A DNA stretch of 64,000 nt from Rhodomicrobium vannielii ATCC 17100. Its GTDB lineage: Bacteria > Pseudomonadota > Alphaproteobacteria > Rhizobiales > Rhodomicrobiaceae. Location: contig NC_014664.1 of assembly GCF_000166055.1 (NCBI RefSeq), positions 434,001-498,000 of the forward strand. The letters run 5' to 3'. The stretch's first letter is position 1, and each line of letters starts with the position of its first letter. This document shows positions 45,743 through 54,642 of this stretch, piece by piece. Below the pieces are notes generated by a model. That model was not told where the DNA came from. It ran no database searches and was given only the letters and a program-made list of their open reading frames with translations. Made by a program: the position numbers and the translations under genes.

Positions 45743-46918
45743 TTGTCGAGATGTCTGTTCATAACCTGGGACGGCCCTCAGGTCAGCTATCTCGAAGGGC
45801 TCTTCTTGCCCATTTTTGAAGGCTTGGCCGAACACGGGCACCGATTTCATGTTCTTCAGTTCACTTGGGGAAATCCTGATCGCATTGCGGCCATCGAGGC
45901 GCTGTGCCGGACCGCTGGGATCCCATACCGAGCCGTGATGGTTAACCGAAGGTTCGGCGCTATCGGACCATTAATAACCGCGGTGTGGGGCGCGAAACAT
46001 ATCAAGTCAGTTGTCCGAGACTGGCAGATTGATACGCTGATGCCGCGCAGTCTGATGCCAGCCTTGTCTACGCTCGCGATGCGAGACCGCAAGGGGCTTC
46101 GGGTTATTTTCGATGCTGACGGGTTTGCGGCCGATGAACGAGTGGACTTTTCCGGCTTATCGCCGCACAGCCTCAACTATCGGATCATGCGTGATATTGA
46201 GGCGCAAATGGTTCGCGTGTCCGATGCCGTCTTGACCCGAACAGAAGCTGCCATCCCTATCTTGCGGGCGCGTGCCGGGGCGGGTGCGGACTCTTCGAAA
46301 TACTATGTGGTCACGAATGGGCGACGGATCTCGCCGCTGCCTCGTGATCCTCAATCACGCAGTGAACGTGACGGTCCAGCTATTTGCTATGCTGGATCTA
46401 TTGGTGATCAGTACTGCCCCGACACCATGCTGGCTGTCGCTTGCGCGATACGCGCCAGTCACCCTGACCTGAAGTTCAAGGTCTTCTCGGCAGATGGCGA
46501 GAATATGAAAAATGCAATCGCTGCATCCCGCCTGAACGATAGCGAATGGATCTCGATCGAACGTGTTGCGCCGCAAGATGTACCAAGTCAACTGGCACGC
46601 TGCGATGTAGGTTTCTCGTTTCGCAAGCCCACATTTTCGACCCAGGGAATCGCCCCGATTAAATTGGGCGACTACCTTCTTGCTGGTTTGCCGATCATTG
46701 GATCGGCGGGTGTTGGTAATACCCAACCGCTCATCGAGGCAGGCGTGTTCTTCCCGAGCGACGGCTCCAACAAGGATGAGATAGTGGACTGGGTCAGCGG
46801 GACAGTGATGAAGAATCGCGAAACTATACGTGAAACATGTCGCAACATCGGTGCAACGTGGTTTTCCGTATCGGATTCAGTGGATCGCTACCTTTTGAGT
46901 TTCAAAGCTCTGCAATGA
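45743..46918 (+). CDS. Glycosyltransferase (GT4-like)
   Basis: A 391-residue GT-B protein. FITWDGPQVSYLEGLFLPIFEGLAEHGHRFHVLQ forms the N-terminal lobe and ICYAGSIGDQYCPDTMLAVACAI the start of the donor lobe. DVPSQLARCDVGFSFRKPTFSTQGIAPIKLGDYLLAGLPIIGS holds the substrate-loop region. It uses a TTG start three bases after the previous stop. It is the last gene of the plus-strand EPS block; a long inverted repeat begins seven bases after its stop. Confidence 0.85.
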   Translation: MSRCLFITWDGPQVSYLEGLFLPIFEGLAEHGHRFHVLQFTWGNPDRIAAIEALCRTAGIPYRAVMVNRRFGAIGPLITAVWGAKHIKSVVRDWQIDTLMPRSLMPALSTLAMRDRKGLRVIFDADGFAADERVDFSGLSPHSLNYRIMRDIEAQMVRVSDAVLTRTEAAIPILRARAGAGADSSKYYVVTNGRRISPLPRDPQSRSERDGPAICYAGSIGDQYCPDTMLAVACAIRASHPDLKFKVFSADGENMKNAIAASRLNDSEWISIERVAPQDVPSQLARCDVGFSFRKPTFSTQGIAPIKLGDYLLAGLPIIGSAGVGNTQPLIEAGVFFPSDGSNKDEIVDWVSGTVMKNRETIRETCRNIGATWFSVSDSVDRYLLSFKALQ

Positions 46919-46924
46919 GCCGAG

Positions 46925-47031
46925 GCGCTGTTCTTCTACTCGCGCCATAGCCGACATAGGAGTAGGACCAGCCAGAGAGATGAGTTGCGGGGTGCTCGCC
47001 GCCGCAGTCGGGCGAGTAGAAGAACAGCGCC
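46925..47031. repeat. 107-bp element with perfect 20-bp terminal inverted repeats
   Basis: GGCGCTGTTCTTCTACTCGC at 46925-46944 is exactly complementary to 47012-47031. The 67-base interior codes for nothing recognisable. No target duplication is evident at its edges. It may be a small non-autonomous element (MITE-like) or a large terminator hairpin for the EPS operon. Confidence 0.65.
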
Positions 47032-47424
47032 GCGGTGGCGCTCGTCCGCCAAAAGGACAGTATCCGCTATGGATCTGCCACTGAGGCGGTTCAGGCTGCC
47101 GTTTTCAGGGCTTGCGCGTGAGCCGCGCGCGGTTTTCCAGTTCCACGGCAGGAGCTCGGCCAGTTGATGGCTTTTGTTCTGGCCGGAGACAATGCGCTCA
47201 AGGATATCGGTGAGCCATGGCTGCGGGTCGACATCGTTGAGCAGTGCGGTGTTGATGAGCGAGGCGAGAACCGCCCATGAGTCTGCCCCGTTTTTGCTGT
47301 CCGCGAAGAGGCTGTTGCGCCTGCCGAGGCCATGGGACGCATGTCTCGCTCTACGGTGTTGTTGTCCACTTCCACGGTAAGCCTCCGCTGAGGGCCGCCT
47401 TGCGGGGCGTGTAAGAGACAGGTC

Positions 47425-47874
47425 TTGTCTGTGACGCTTGTCGCGACAGGAGCTATGCCCGTGCCTATGTCTGGAGATACTTTTGCCCGCCGGTATTCCG
47501 TAGTTGCTGATACCCGGCGCCGCTGGAGCGAGGACGAGAAGCAGGCGATCATCGCCGAGGCTTTGCAGCCCGGCGTGAATGTGTCAGCGGTCGCCCGCAG
47601 GCATGGGATCAAGCCAAGCCTTCTGTTTCGTTGGCGGAAGCTGGCCAAGAACGACGAGAAGCCAGAGCCCGCACCGGCATTCCTGCCGGTCTCTCTGACG
47701 GCGCCAGGGAAGAGCCGCGACACGATCTACGATCACAGCGCCAGTGACGCGCCCGCCGCCGATAATCGCATCGAGATCGAGCTTTTGAACGGGCGGCGCG
47801 TGCGGGTTGGCCCCGGCGCCGACATGGGCGCGTTGAAGCGCATTCTCGATATTGCCGACGGGAGGAGACCATGA
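47425..47874 (+). CDS. tnpA: IS66 TnpA accessory protein (copy 2)
   Basis: A 149-residue protein with the same translation as the copy 1 gene: a helix-turn-helix of transposase_8 type (NVSAVARRHGIKPSLLFRWRKL) and a C-terminal IEIELLNGRRVRVGPGADM. It overlaps tnpB by ATGA. Confidence 0.92.
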   Translation: MSVTLVATGAMPVPMSGDTFARRYSVVADTRRRWSEDEKQAIIAEALQPGVNVSAVARRHGIKPSLLFRWRKLAKNDEKPEPAPAFLPVSLTAPGKSRDTIYDHSASDAPAADNRIEIELLNGRRVRVGPGADMGALKRILDIADGRRP

Positions 47875-48233
47875 TCCCGGTTCCGACCGGCGTGCGGGTG
47901 TGGCTGGCGACGGGTCACACCGATATGCGCAGGGGCTTCCCGTCGCTGTCCTTGCAGGTCCAGGAGGTTTTGCAGCGCGATCCTTTGAGCGGCCATCTGT
48001 TTTGCTTTCGCGGCCGCCGGGGCGATCTTCTGAAGGTGATCTGGCATGACGGCCAGGGCGCCTGCCTTTTTACGAAGCGTCTGGAGAAAGGCCGGTTCTT
48101 GTGGCCGAGCCCGGCTGACGGCGCGATCTCGATTTCGCCCGCGCAGCTTGGCTATCTGCTCTCCGGGATCGATTGGCGCAATCCGCAAAAAAACCTGGAG
48201 ACCGACTTCGGTTGGCTGACGGTTTGCCTTTGA
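47871..48233 (+). CDS. tnpB: IS66 TnpB (copy 2), altered C-terminus
   Basis: A 120-residue protein in the normal family frame through GACLFTKRLEKGRFLWPSPADG and SGIDWRNPQK. An A-run at 48187-48193 has seven A instead of the six in copy 1, so the end reads NLETDFGWLTVCL instead of the expected TWRPTSVG. Only the last dozen residues are affected, so it may still work. Confidence 0.88.
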   Translation: MIPVPTGVRVWLATGHTDMRRGFPSLSLQVQEVLQRDPLSGHLFCFRGRRGDLLKVIWHDGQGACLFTKRLEKGRFLWPSPADGAISISPAQLGYLLSGIDWRNPQKNLETDFGWLTVCL

Positions 48234-48264
48234 AAACGTTGGCGAACCATGATTCTCTTGTCGG

Positions 48265-49899
48265 GTGACCACGCCGCTTGACGCTCTTCCTTCCGACCTT
48301 GCCGCCGCGCATGCGATGATCCTCGCCGAGCGCGCCGCCCGCCTTTCCGCCGAGGCCGTTGCGGCTCGCGCTCGCGCGGCGACATCCAGCACGGACGCGC
48401 TGATCGCTCATCTGAGGCTCGAGATCGAGAAGCTGCGGCGGGTGCTTTACGGTAGCCGCTCGGAGCACAAGGCGCGGCTCCTGGAGCAGATGGAGCTTCA
48501 GCTCGAAGAGCTGGAGACAGCCGCGGCCGAGGACGAGCTTCTCGCCGAGACAGCCACAGCCCGGACGCAAGGCACGCCATCCTCTACGCGCAAGCATCCA
48601 TCGCGCAAGCCTTTCCCGGCGCATCTGCCGCGCGAGCGCGTGGTGCTCCCGGCGCCGACATGTTGTCCGTCTTGCGGCTCGACGAAGCTGTCGAAGCTCG
48701 GCGAGGACGTCACCGAGACGCTCGAGGTTGTTCCGCGCCGCTGGAAAGTCATCCAAACGGTGCGCGAGAAGTTCTCCTGCCGGTGCTGCGAGGCGATCGC
48801 GCAACCGCCGGCGCCCTTTCATGCAACGCCGCGCGGTTTTGCCGGGCCGGGCCTTTTGGCCATGATCTTGTTCGAGAAGTTCGGCCAGCACCAGCCTCTC
48901 AACCGGCAAAGCGAGCGGTATGCGCGCGAAGGCGTCGAACTTTCCGTCTCGACGCTGGCCGATCAGGTTGGGTCCTGCATGGCGGCGCTGCAACCGCTCC
49001 AGGCGCTGATCGAGGCCCATGTTCTTTCGGCCGAACGGTTGTTTGGCGACGACACGACGGTGCCGATCCTGGCGAAAGGCAAGACAGTCACCGGCCGCAT
49101 CTGGACCTATGTCAGAGACGATCGCCCTTTTGGCGGGACCGCGCCGCCGGCCGCGCTTTACTACGCTTCGCGAGACCGAAGGCAGGAGCATCCCGAGAGC
49201 CATCTTCGAGACTTCGCCGGCATTTTGCAGGCCGACGCCTATAGCGGCTATAACGGGCTTTACGATCCGGCGCGCGAAAAAGGCGCCATCGTCTCGGCGC
49301 TGTGCTGGGCGCACGCCAGGCGCCAGTTCTTCGAACTGGCTGACATCGCCGCCAACGCGAAGCGCGGCAAACAGGCGCCGGCCATCTCCCCGATTGCGCT
49401 GGAAGCGGTCAAGCGCATCGACGCGCTGTTCGACATCGAGCGCTCCATCAACGGCCTTCCCGCCAGCGAGCGCCTGCGCGTGCGCCAGAAGCAAAGCGCG
49501 CCGCTTCTGGCCGATCTGAAAACCTCGCTTGGCGAGGAGCGCTCGCGATTGTCGCGCTCGGCTTCCGTCGCCAGGCCCATCGATTATCTGCTCAAGCGCT
49601 GGGATCGGTTCGCCGCTTTCCTTGGCGACGGCCGCATCTGCCTGAGCAACAACTCGGCCGAACGAGCGCTGAGAGGTTTTGCGCTCGGAAGAAAGTCGTG
49701 GCTCTTCGCCGGTTCAGATCGCGGCGCCGACCGGGCCGCCTTTATGATGACGATGATCATGACGGCCAAACTCAACGGCATCGATCCGATGGCTTGGCTG
49801 GCCGATGTGCTCGCCCGCATCGCAGGCCAGCCGCAAAGCCGACTCCATGAGCTGCTGCCCTGGGAATGGAAGCAGCCCGGCTTGCAACTGGCGGCGTAG
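48265..49899 (+). CDS. tnpC: IS66 family transposase TnpC (copy 2)
   Basis: A 544-residue DDE transposase, GTG start, with the same translation as the copy 1 protein, including the zinc-finger CCPSCGSTKL, FGDDTTVPIL, CWAHARRQFFE and LSNNSAERALRG. It appears intact. Confidence 0.95.
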   Translation: MTTPLDALPSDLAAAHAMILAERAARLSAEAVAARARAATSSTDALIAHLRLEIEKLRRVLYGSRSEHKARLLEQMELQLEELETAAAEDELLAETATARTQGTPSSTRKHPSRKPFPAHLPRERVVLPAPTCCPSCGSTKLSKLGEDVTETLEVVPRRWKVIQTVREKFSCRCCEAIAQPPAPFHATPRGFAGPGLLAMILFEKFGQHQPLNRQSERYAREGVELSVSTLADQVGSCMAALQPLQALIEAHVLSAERLFGDDTTVPILAKGKTVTGRIWTYVRDDRPFGGTAPPAALYYASRDRRQEHPESHLRDFAGILQADAYSGYNGLYDPAREKGAIVSALCWAHARRQFFELADIAANAKRGKQAPAISPIALEAVKRIDALFDIERSINGLPASERLRVRQKQSAPLLADLKTSLGEERSRLSRSASVARPIDYLLKRWDRFAAFLGDGRICLSNNSAERALRGFALGRKSWLFAGSDRGADRAAFMMTMIMTAKLNGIDPMAWLADVLARIAGQPQSRLHELLPWEWKQPGLQLAA

Positions 49900-50132
49900 T
49901 CATCAACCGCAAGCGCTCACGCTGCGGCCCTCACCGGATGCTTACCTTCCACGCGGCCGTCGGCGAGGAACACAGTGAGCCCCTGCCAGTGGTTGAGCGT
50001 GTAGCGGATCGCGGCGGCGAGCGGCGCCGAGACCTCCTTCAGCCGGCCGTCAACACCGCTCCGCGCCACTATCGTGGTGCCTTCGGCCAGTGTTGACCGC
50101 CGCTGCGCGCGGCGCTTCGCGATGTCAGGCCG

Positions 50133-50156
50133 CGACGGAGAAACGCCTCTCCGTCG
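50133..50156. terminator. Hairpin downstream of the second polysaccharide operon
   Basis: CGACGGAGA at 50133-50141 pairs perfectly with TCTCCGTCG at 50148-50156 across 6 bases. It lies 166 bases after the end of the minus-strand asparagine synthase gene. No T-run follows on the minus strand. The gap 50131-50321 holds nothing else recognised. Confidence 0.4.
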
Positions 50157-50321
50157 AACAAAGAAAAGTCGCCCCAGTTCGAAGGGTCCCTTTTGCACGC
50201 CGATCCGGGGTTCCGATTGGACGCCGATTGACAGGTTCGGCGTTGAGCTCGTCAGCGCAACAGGTCGGGCGACGTCGTCGCTCACGTCTCCCCGCACTTT
50301 GCAGCAAACGCTACAGCCGTC

Positions 50322-52331
50322 TCAGGCCGGCGTTTCCACACGGACGCGGTCGATATTGCTCATTTGTACCGCCCTCCACGCCATGAACATCAGCACGATC
50401 CACAACCGGTACGTCCAGTCGCGGCGGCCGGACAGGTGTTCGGCCCAGGCTTGGCGAACCGGTGCTGGATCAATCAGGTCGTCTCTGGCGAGGGCGTCTT
50501 CCGACAGCAAATCCTCAGCCCAGCTACGTAATGGACCGCGCAGCCATTCTCCGACAGGGATGCCGAAGCCAGTTTTCGGGCGTTCGATCAGTTCGCGCGG
50601 GACATGGCGGTAGAGGATCTGCCTCAGCGCCCATTTCCCCTGTCCATCGCGGATCCTCATGTCCGGCGGCAATCGAGCCGACAGGCTCATGACTTCGGGA
50701 TCGAGGAAGGGCACCCGCGTCTCCAGACTCACACCCATGGCGGCGCGGTCGACCTTGCAAAGGATATCGTCGGGCAGGTAGGTGCGCATGTCCTGCGCCA
50801 TCATCCGTCCGACCGGATCATCCTCCAGGACGGAGGGGAGCAGCGGATCGTCGAGAACGCCGCCTAGATCCGCAGAGAACCCCCGGACGAGCCGCTGACC
50901 CGGCCATTCCGACACGAGGCTGCGGTAGAGATCGTCCTGCGTCTCGACTTCGCGCAGTCTGGCTGCTAGCCGGTGCGCCTTGTCGCCCGGTCGGCTGACG
51001 GACCTGCTTACGATCGCCCCGGCCCGGTCCCAGACCGGAACCGGCACCGCTGCGATCGCATGCCCCAGCGACCGCCTGAGACCGAAGGGCATCCAGTCGA
51101 GCCGGCGCCAGACGCGCGGTCCCCAGAAATAGCGGTTGTACCCCCCGAACAATTCATCTCCCGCATCGCCGGACAGCGCCACGGTGACTTGAGCGCGCGC
51201 GGCACGACAGACGAGATGGCTGGGGATCTGTGACGAATCCGCGAAGGGCTCATCGTACAGGTCAGGAAGTTGGGGGATGACCTCGCGCGCTTCGTTCTCG
51301 GTGACGACGAGTTCGGTGTGATCGGTCCCCAGATGGCGCGCCACGGCGGCGGCGAAGGGCGCTTCATCGAAGGCGGGGTTTTCGAAGCCCACGGTAAAAG
51401 TCTTCACCGGCCGCGACGATTGCACCTGCATAAGGGCCACGATCAGCGAACTGTCGATCCCGCCCGACAGAAAGGCGCCCAGCGGCACGTCGGCGAGCAT
51501 CTGGCGTCCCACCGCAGCGCGCAGGGCAGTGTCGAGCGCTCCGAGCGCCGCGACCTCGTCGGTAAAGCGGTTCCGGCCGCCGGCCTCGATCGCCTCGTTC
51601 AGCGACCAGTAGCGTCGGATCGACAAGCTGCCGTGACGGTCGCCGGGGCGTAGCGGGTCTTGCGGCGGAGCCGCCGGCGGGGTGTCGTCGACTGTGAGGA
51701 TGCAGCCCGGTTCCAGCTTGTAGACGCCGGGATGGATGCTCCGAGGCGCCGGCACATAGGCAAACCGCAGATAGAGCGCGAGCGCCTGCCGACAGACGTC
51801 GCGCGGAAAGCCGGGATGCTGGCGCAGCGCCTTCAGCTCGGACCCGAAGACAAGCGCCCCCCCGGCCCAGCCCCAGTAGAGCGGCTTCTCGCCAATCCGA
51901 TCGCGGGCAAGCGACAGGCGCCTTTCCTTGCGGTCCCAAAGCGCGATGGCGAACATCCCGGCCGCGCGCCGCAACGTTTCGTCCAGGCCCCAATGCGCGA
52001 TCCCGGCGAGCAGCGTCTCGGTATCCGAATGCCCGCGCCAGTCGGGCGCGACGCCCGCCGCCTCCAGATCGCGTCGCAGATCAAGGTGATTGTAAATCTC
52101 GCCGTTGAAGGCGATCACGAACCGCCCGCAAGCGGACCGCATCGGCTGCGCCCCCGCCTCGGACAGGTCGAGGATCGACAACCGCCGGTGCCCTAGCGCG
52201 ATCCCGTCCTCCGCCCAAAGCCCTTCGGCATCTGGCCCGCGGTGGTGGAGGGCGGCTGTCATGCGGGCAATCGTGCCGCGTACGTCGTTCGACGGGGGGG
52301 CCGCGCTCAGGATGCCGGTCAGTCCGCACAT
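50322..52331 (-). CDS. asnB: Asparagine synthase (glutamine-hydrolysing)-like, EPS locus copy 2
   Basis: A 669-residue protein, the same length as the copy at 39386 and with the same order of motifs: MCGLTGILSA (Cys2), LHHRGPDAEG, FNGEIYNHLDLRRDLEAAG, SGGIDSSLIVALM and LSGDAGDELFGGYNRYFWG. It differs throughout, so it is a homologue and not a recent duplicate. It is last in the second operon and overlaps the preceding gene by 13 bases. Amidation of a uronic acid in the glycan is the likely role, although no uronate-forming gene is in this operon itself. Confidence 0.9.
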   Translation of the reverse strand: MCGLTGILSAAPPSNDVRGTIARMTAALHHRGPDAEGLWAEDGIALGHRRLSILDLSEAGAQPMRSACGRFVIAFNGEIYNHLDLRRDLEAAGVAPDWRGHSDTETLLAGIAHWGLDETLRRAAGMFAIALWDRKERRLSLARDRIGEKPLYWGWAGGALVFGSELKALRQHPGFPRDVCRQALALYLRFAYVPAPRSIHPGVYKLEPGCILTVDDTPPAAPPQDPLRPGDRHGSLSIRRYWSLNEAIEAGGRNRFTDEVAALGALDTALRAAVGRQMLADVPLGAFLSGGIDSSLIVALMQVQSSRPVKTFTVGFENPAFDEAPFAAAVARHLGTDHTELVVTENEAREVIPQLPDLYDEPFADSSQIPSHLVCRAARAQVTVALSGDAGDELFGGYNRYFWGPRVWRRLDWMPFGLRRSLGHAIAAVPVPVWDRAGAIVSRSVSRPGDKAHRLAARLREVETQDDLYRSLVSEWPGQRLVRGFSADLGGVLDDPLLPSVLEDDPVGRMMAQDMRTYLPDDILCKVDRAAMGVSLETRVPFLDPEVMSLSARLPPDMRIRDGQGKWALRQILYRHVPRELIERPKTGFGIPVGEWLRGPLRSWAEDLLSEDALARDDLIDPAPVRQAWAEHLSGRRDWTYRLWIVLMFMAWRAVQMSNIDRVRVETPA

Positions 52332-53560
52332 GGCGTCATCATTTCCTCTGCAAGGACGGCATTGGCCGCGCCGGTCAGGGTAGCGTAAAGTGCCGCATAG
52401 GCTCGGGTGCCTGCCTGCAGAGAGAACACCTCTTCCGCCGCCTGCCGACAGCGCGCGCCAGTTTCCGGGTCTGACAGCAGCGTCAACAGCCCGTCCCAAG
52501 CGGCCTGCATCTGCGCCAATTCGAGCCCATCGAGCAGAACGCCGACCCTGCGATCGCGGATGATCCGGGCGACATCGCCGACACCGTCATTGGCCACGAC
52601 CGGCAGGCCACAGCCAAGGATTTCGGCCATGCGGGTTGGGGAGCGTCCCAATTCCGAGACCTGTCCACCCGCGTAGAACATCACCGACGCCGTCTGTCCT
52701 TGCAGCACCAAGTGCACATCTTCGGGGGCCACCGCGGCAATGCGCAGTCGGTCGCCCAGCCGTCCGTCCGGATCGAGCCCGGCGCGCACCCGCGCGGGAT
52801 CGTCGCGTGTGGTCAGTTCGAATATCGCATTGGGATCGCGCGCGGCTGCAAAGGCCAGGAACGCCGCCAGCCAGTCGAGCCGGAACCAACCGCTCAGCAC
52901 CGTCCCAAGACAGCCGATCACCCATCGATCCGGCCTCCCCTCAGCCGGAACAAACCGGTCGAGGTCGGCGCAGGTCGGGATCACCGCAACGGTCTGGCCC
53001 GCCATGTCAGATGGATAGATCTGTTTCAGGTGATCGTGGGCCGCATGGGTCAGCGACACTACGGCGTCAGCCCGTCGCAGGCAGGCGCGTTCGGCAGCGA
53101 CGATCGCACGATGCAGCAGGGACCCGCGCCGCAGCCGCCCCGCGGTTATCAGCTCTTCGGGCCAAAGGGCGCGCATGTCGAAGATGAACGGCACGCCGGT
53201 CAGCCGTCCGACAATCATTGCAACAGCGGCGGGGATGTAGGAACGGGCATGGATCAGCCGTGCGCCCTGTCCCTCGACCTCGCGCCGTACCAGCCAGATC
53301 ATCCGCAGCATGCTCAGCCCGGGGGCGATGATCTTTGGCCGAGGCGCGAACCGCTGCGGCAGCCAGCGGATGCCCAGCCTGTCGCATTCGGCCCGCGCAG
53401 CGCCCATCCGCGCGGCATCGGCCCGGTCCTCGTCCTTTTCATAGGTGATCAGCGTGATCCGGTAGTCGCTCGAAAGCCCCCGCAGATAGGCGAAGACCTG
53501 GCTTTGCCCCAGCGGTTCGAGCAGCCCGTTGCGGGTCATATAGAGCGTCGGAGTCATCAC
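52319..53560 (-). CDS. Glycosyltransferase (GT4-like)
   Basis: A 413-residue GT-B protein. LYMTRNGLLEPLGQSQVFAYLRGLS (N-lobe glycine loop), HARSYIPAAVAMIVGRLTGVPFIFDMRALWPEE (acceptor side) and VSELGRSPTRMAEILGCGLPVVANDGVGDV (donor side) are visible. It overlaps asnB by 13 bases and the upstream gene by four, so translation is coupled. Acceptor and donor are not predictable. Confidence 0.88.
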   Translation of the reverse strand: MMTPTLYMTRNGLLEPLGQSQVFAYLRGLSSDYRITLITYEKDEDRADAARMGAARAECDRLGIRWLPQRFAPRPKIIAPGLSMLRMIWLVRREVEGQGARLIHARSYIPAAVAMIVGRLTGVPFIFDMRALWPEELITAGRLRRGSLLHRAIVAAERACLRRADAVVSLTHAAHDHLKQIYPSDMAGQTVAVIPTCADLDRFVPAEGRPDRWVIGCLGTVLSGWFRLDWLAAFLAFAAARDPNAIFELTTRDDPARVRAGLDPDGRLGDRLRIAAVAPEDVHLVLQGQTASVMFYAGGQVSELGRSPTRMAEILGCGLPVVANDGVGDVARIIRDRRVGVLLDGLELAQMQAAWDGLLTLLSDPETGARCRQAAEEVFSLQAGTRAYAALYATLTGAANAVLAEEMMTPCAD

Positions 53561-54642
53561 AGGCCCATGAGGTCGAGGTACTTCCGTGCCGCGATGCCGG
53601 GCGCAAAGTCTGCCGCCCGGCGGCGCAGGGCGTCGCGGTCCACGGGCGCGTCGAGCGCCGCCTCCATCGCGCGCGCCAGGGCGTTCGCATCGCCCACCGG
53701 GACCAGGCGGCCGAAGCTGCCGTTATCGAGGATTTCCGCCGGGCCCGAGGGACAATCGGTAGACACGACGGGCAAGCCAAAAGACAACGCCTCGACAATC
53801 ACGTTGCCGAAGCCTTCATGGTCCGAGGATAGAACGAACAGGTTGGCGGTCGCATAGAAGGCCGAAGGATCGGCATGGAAACCGGCAAAGATCACACGGT
53901 CGGCAATGCCAAGCTCTGCCGCAAGTCCCCGCAACATCGTTTCGTTCTGGCCCTGACCCAAAATCATCAGCCGTGCGTCCGGTCGCGGCATGGCGGCGAA
54001 GGCTCGTAAGAGAAGGGGGTGGTTTTTCTGCTCTTTCAGGCTTCCCACCGTCAGGATTCGCAGCCCCGGCGGGCAATTCCAGAGGCGCTCGGCCAACGTC
54101 GTGGCCTGAAGCAGCGGCACTGCACGCGGTGGGATCGGATTGTGGAGAACAGCGACGCGCTCCCTGCCCAACCCTGCCAGCCCTGCGGTATGGCGCGCCG
54201 CCCCTTCTGACACTGCGGCAACACGATCGGCCAGACGATAGGTCGTAAGAAGACTGGCCCGCATCATCATGTTATGGGACCAACCCCAGGAAGCATATTG
54301 GTTCGAGAGCGTAATGTGCTCCACAAGAAGGAGGCGTGTTCGCTGCATCGACAACATGCGACCAGCAACCGCGGCCGATGTCAGCGGCCACATGTTCGCG
54401 ATCAGCGCATCGGGGCGACGTGCACGCAGATAACGGGCGAGGGGCACGGGAACCTGCCCGGTCTTCCGAATGTCCAGATCGACCACCGGGAAACCCCGCT
54501 GCGCTTCGCTTAGAAAATCCCCCTCTGCCCGCATGAGCACGAATTCAACCGGATGTCCCAGCGCCGCAAACGCCCGCGCCAGATCGACACTGACCCGCTC
54601 GGCACCGCCACCGCGCAAGTCGGGGAGAAGGATGGAGATCAA
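53557..54642 (-). CDS. Glycosyltransferase family 4
   Basis: A 361-residue GT4 enzyme. ILLPDLRGGGAERVSVDLARAFAALGH is the standard N-terminal loop. LRILTVGSLKEQKNHPLLLRAFAAM, LMILGQGQNETMLRGL and ATANLFVLSSDHEGFGNVIVEALSFGLPVVSTDCPSGPAEIL carry the donor site and EX7E motif. The family resembles enzymes that add GalNAc-type residues, but the donor is not certain. It overlaps both neighbours by four bases. Confidence 0.92.
   Translation of the reverse strand: MISILLPDLRGGGAERVSVDLARAFAALGHPVEFVLMRAEGDFLSEAQRGFPVVDLDIRKTGQVPVPLARYLRARRPDALIANMWPLTSAAVAGRMLSMQRTRLLLVEHITLSNQYASWGWSHNMMMRASLLTTYRLADRVAAVSEGAARHTAGLAGLGRERVAVLHNPIPPRAVPLLQATTLAERLWNCPPGLRILTVGSLKEQKNHPLLLRAFAAMPRPDARLMILGQGQNETMLRGLAAELGIADRVIFAGFHADPSAFYATANLFVLSSDHEGFGNVIVEALSFGLPVVSTDCPSGPAEILDNGSFGRLVPVGDANALARAMEAALDAPVDRDALRRRAADFAPGIAARKYLDLMGL

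Larger units (their letters stand above)
47377..49945 (+). mobile_element. IS66-family insertion sequence, copy 2
   Basis: 2569 bases with the same GTAAGC-type ends as copy 1, in opposite orientation. A perfect 8-bp target duplication CTTCCACG flanks it (47369-47376 and 49946-49953). It lies inside an older IS66 tnpC remnant of a different subtype. Confidence 0.95.
47091..50130 (-). pseudogene. Older IS66-family tnpC remnant, split by IS66 copy 2
   Basis: Joining 49954-50130 to 47091-47376 gives a C-terminal third of a TnpC of another subtype. It reads LAEGTTIVARSGVDGRLKEVSAPLAAAIRYTLNHWQGLTVFLADGRVEVDNNTVERDMRPMA, then a one-base deletion, then NSLFADSKNGADSWAVLASLI..LLPWNWK and a further frame change before the stop at 47091. 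The 5' part is missing. So the gene was already decayed when copy 2 inserted. Confidence 0.85.

Noticed and set aside
24636-49945. A composite transposon bounded by the two IS66 copies
   Set aside because: Each copy has its own matched 8-bp duplication on both sides; a composite transposition would leave one duplication only at the outer ends.
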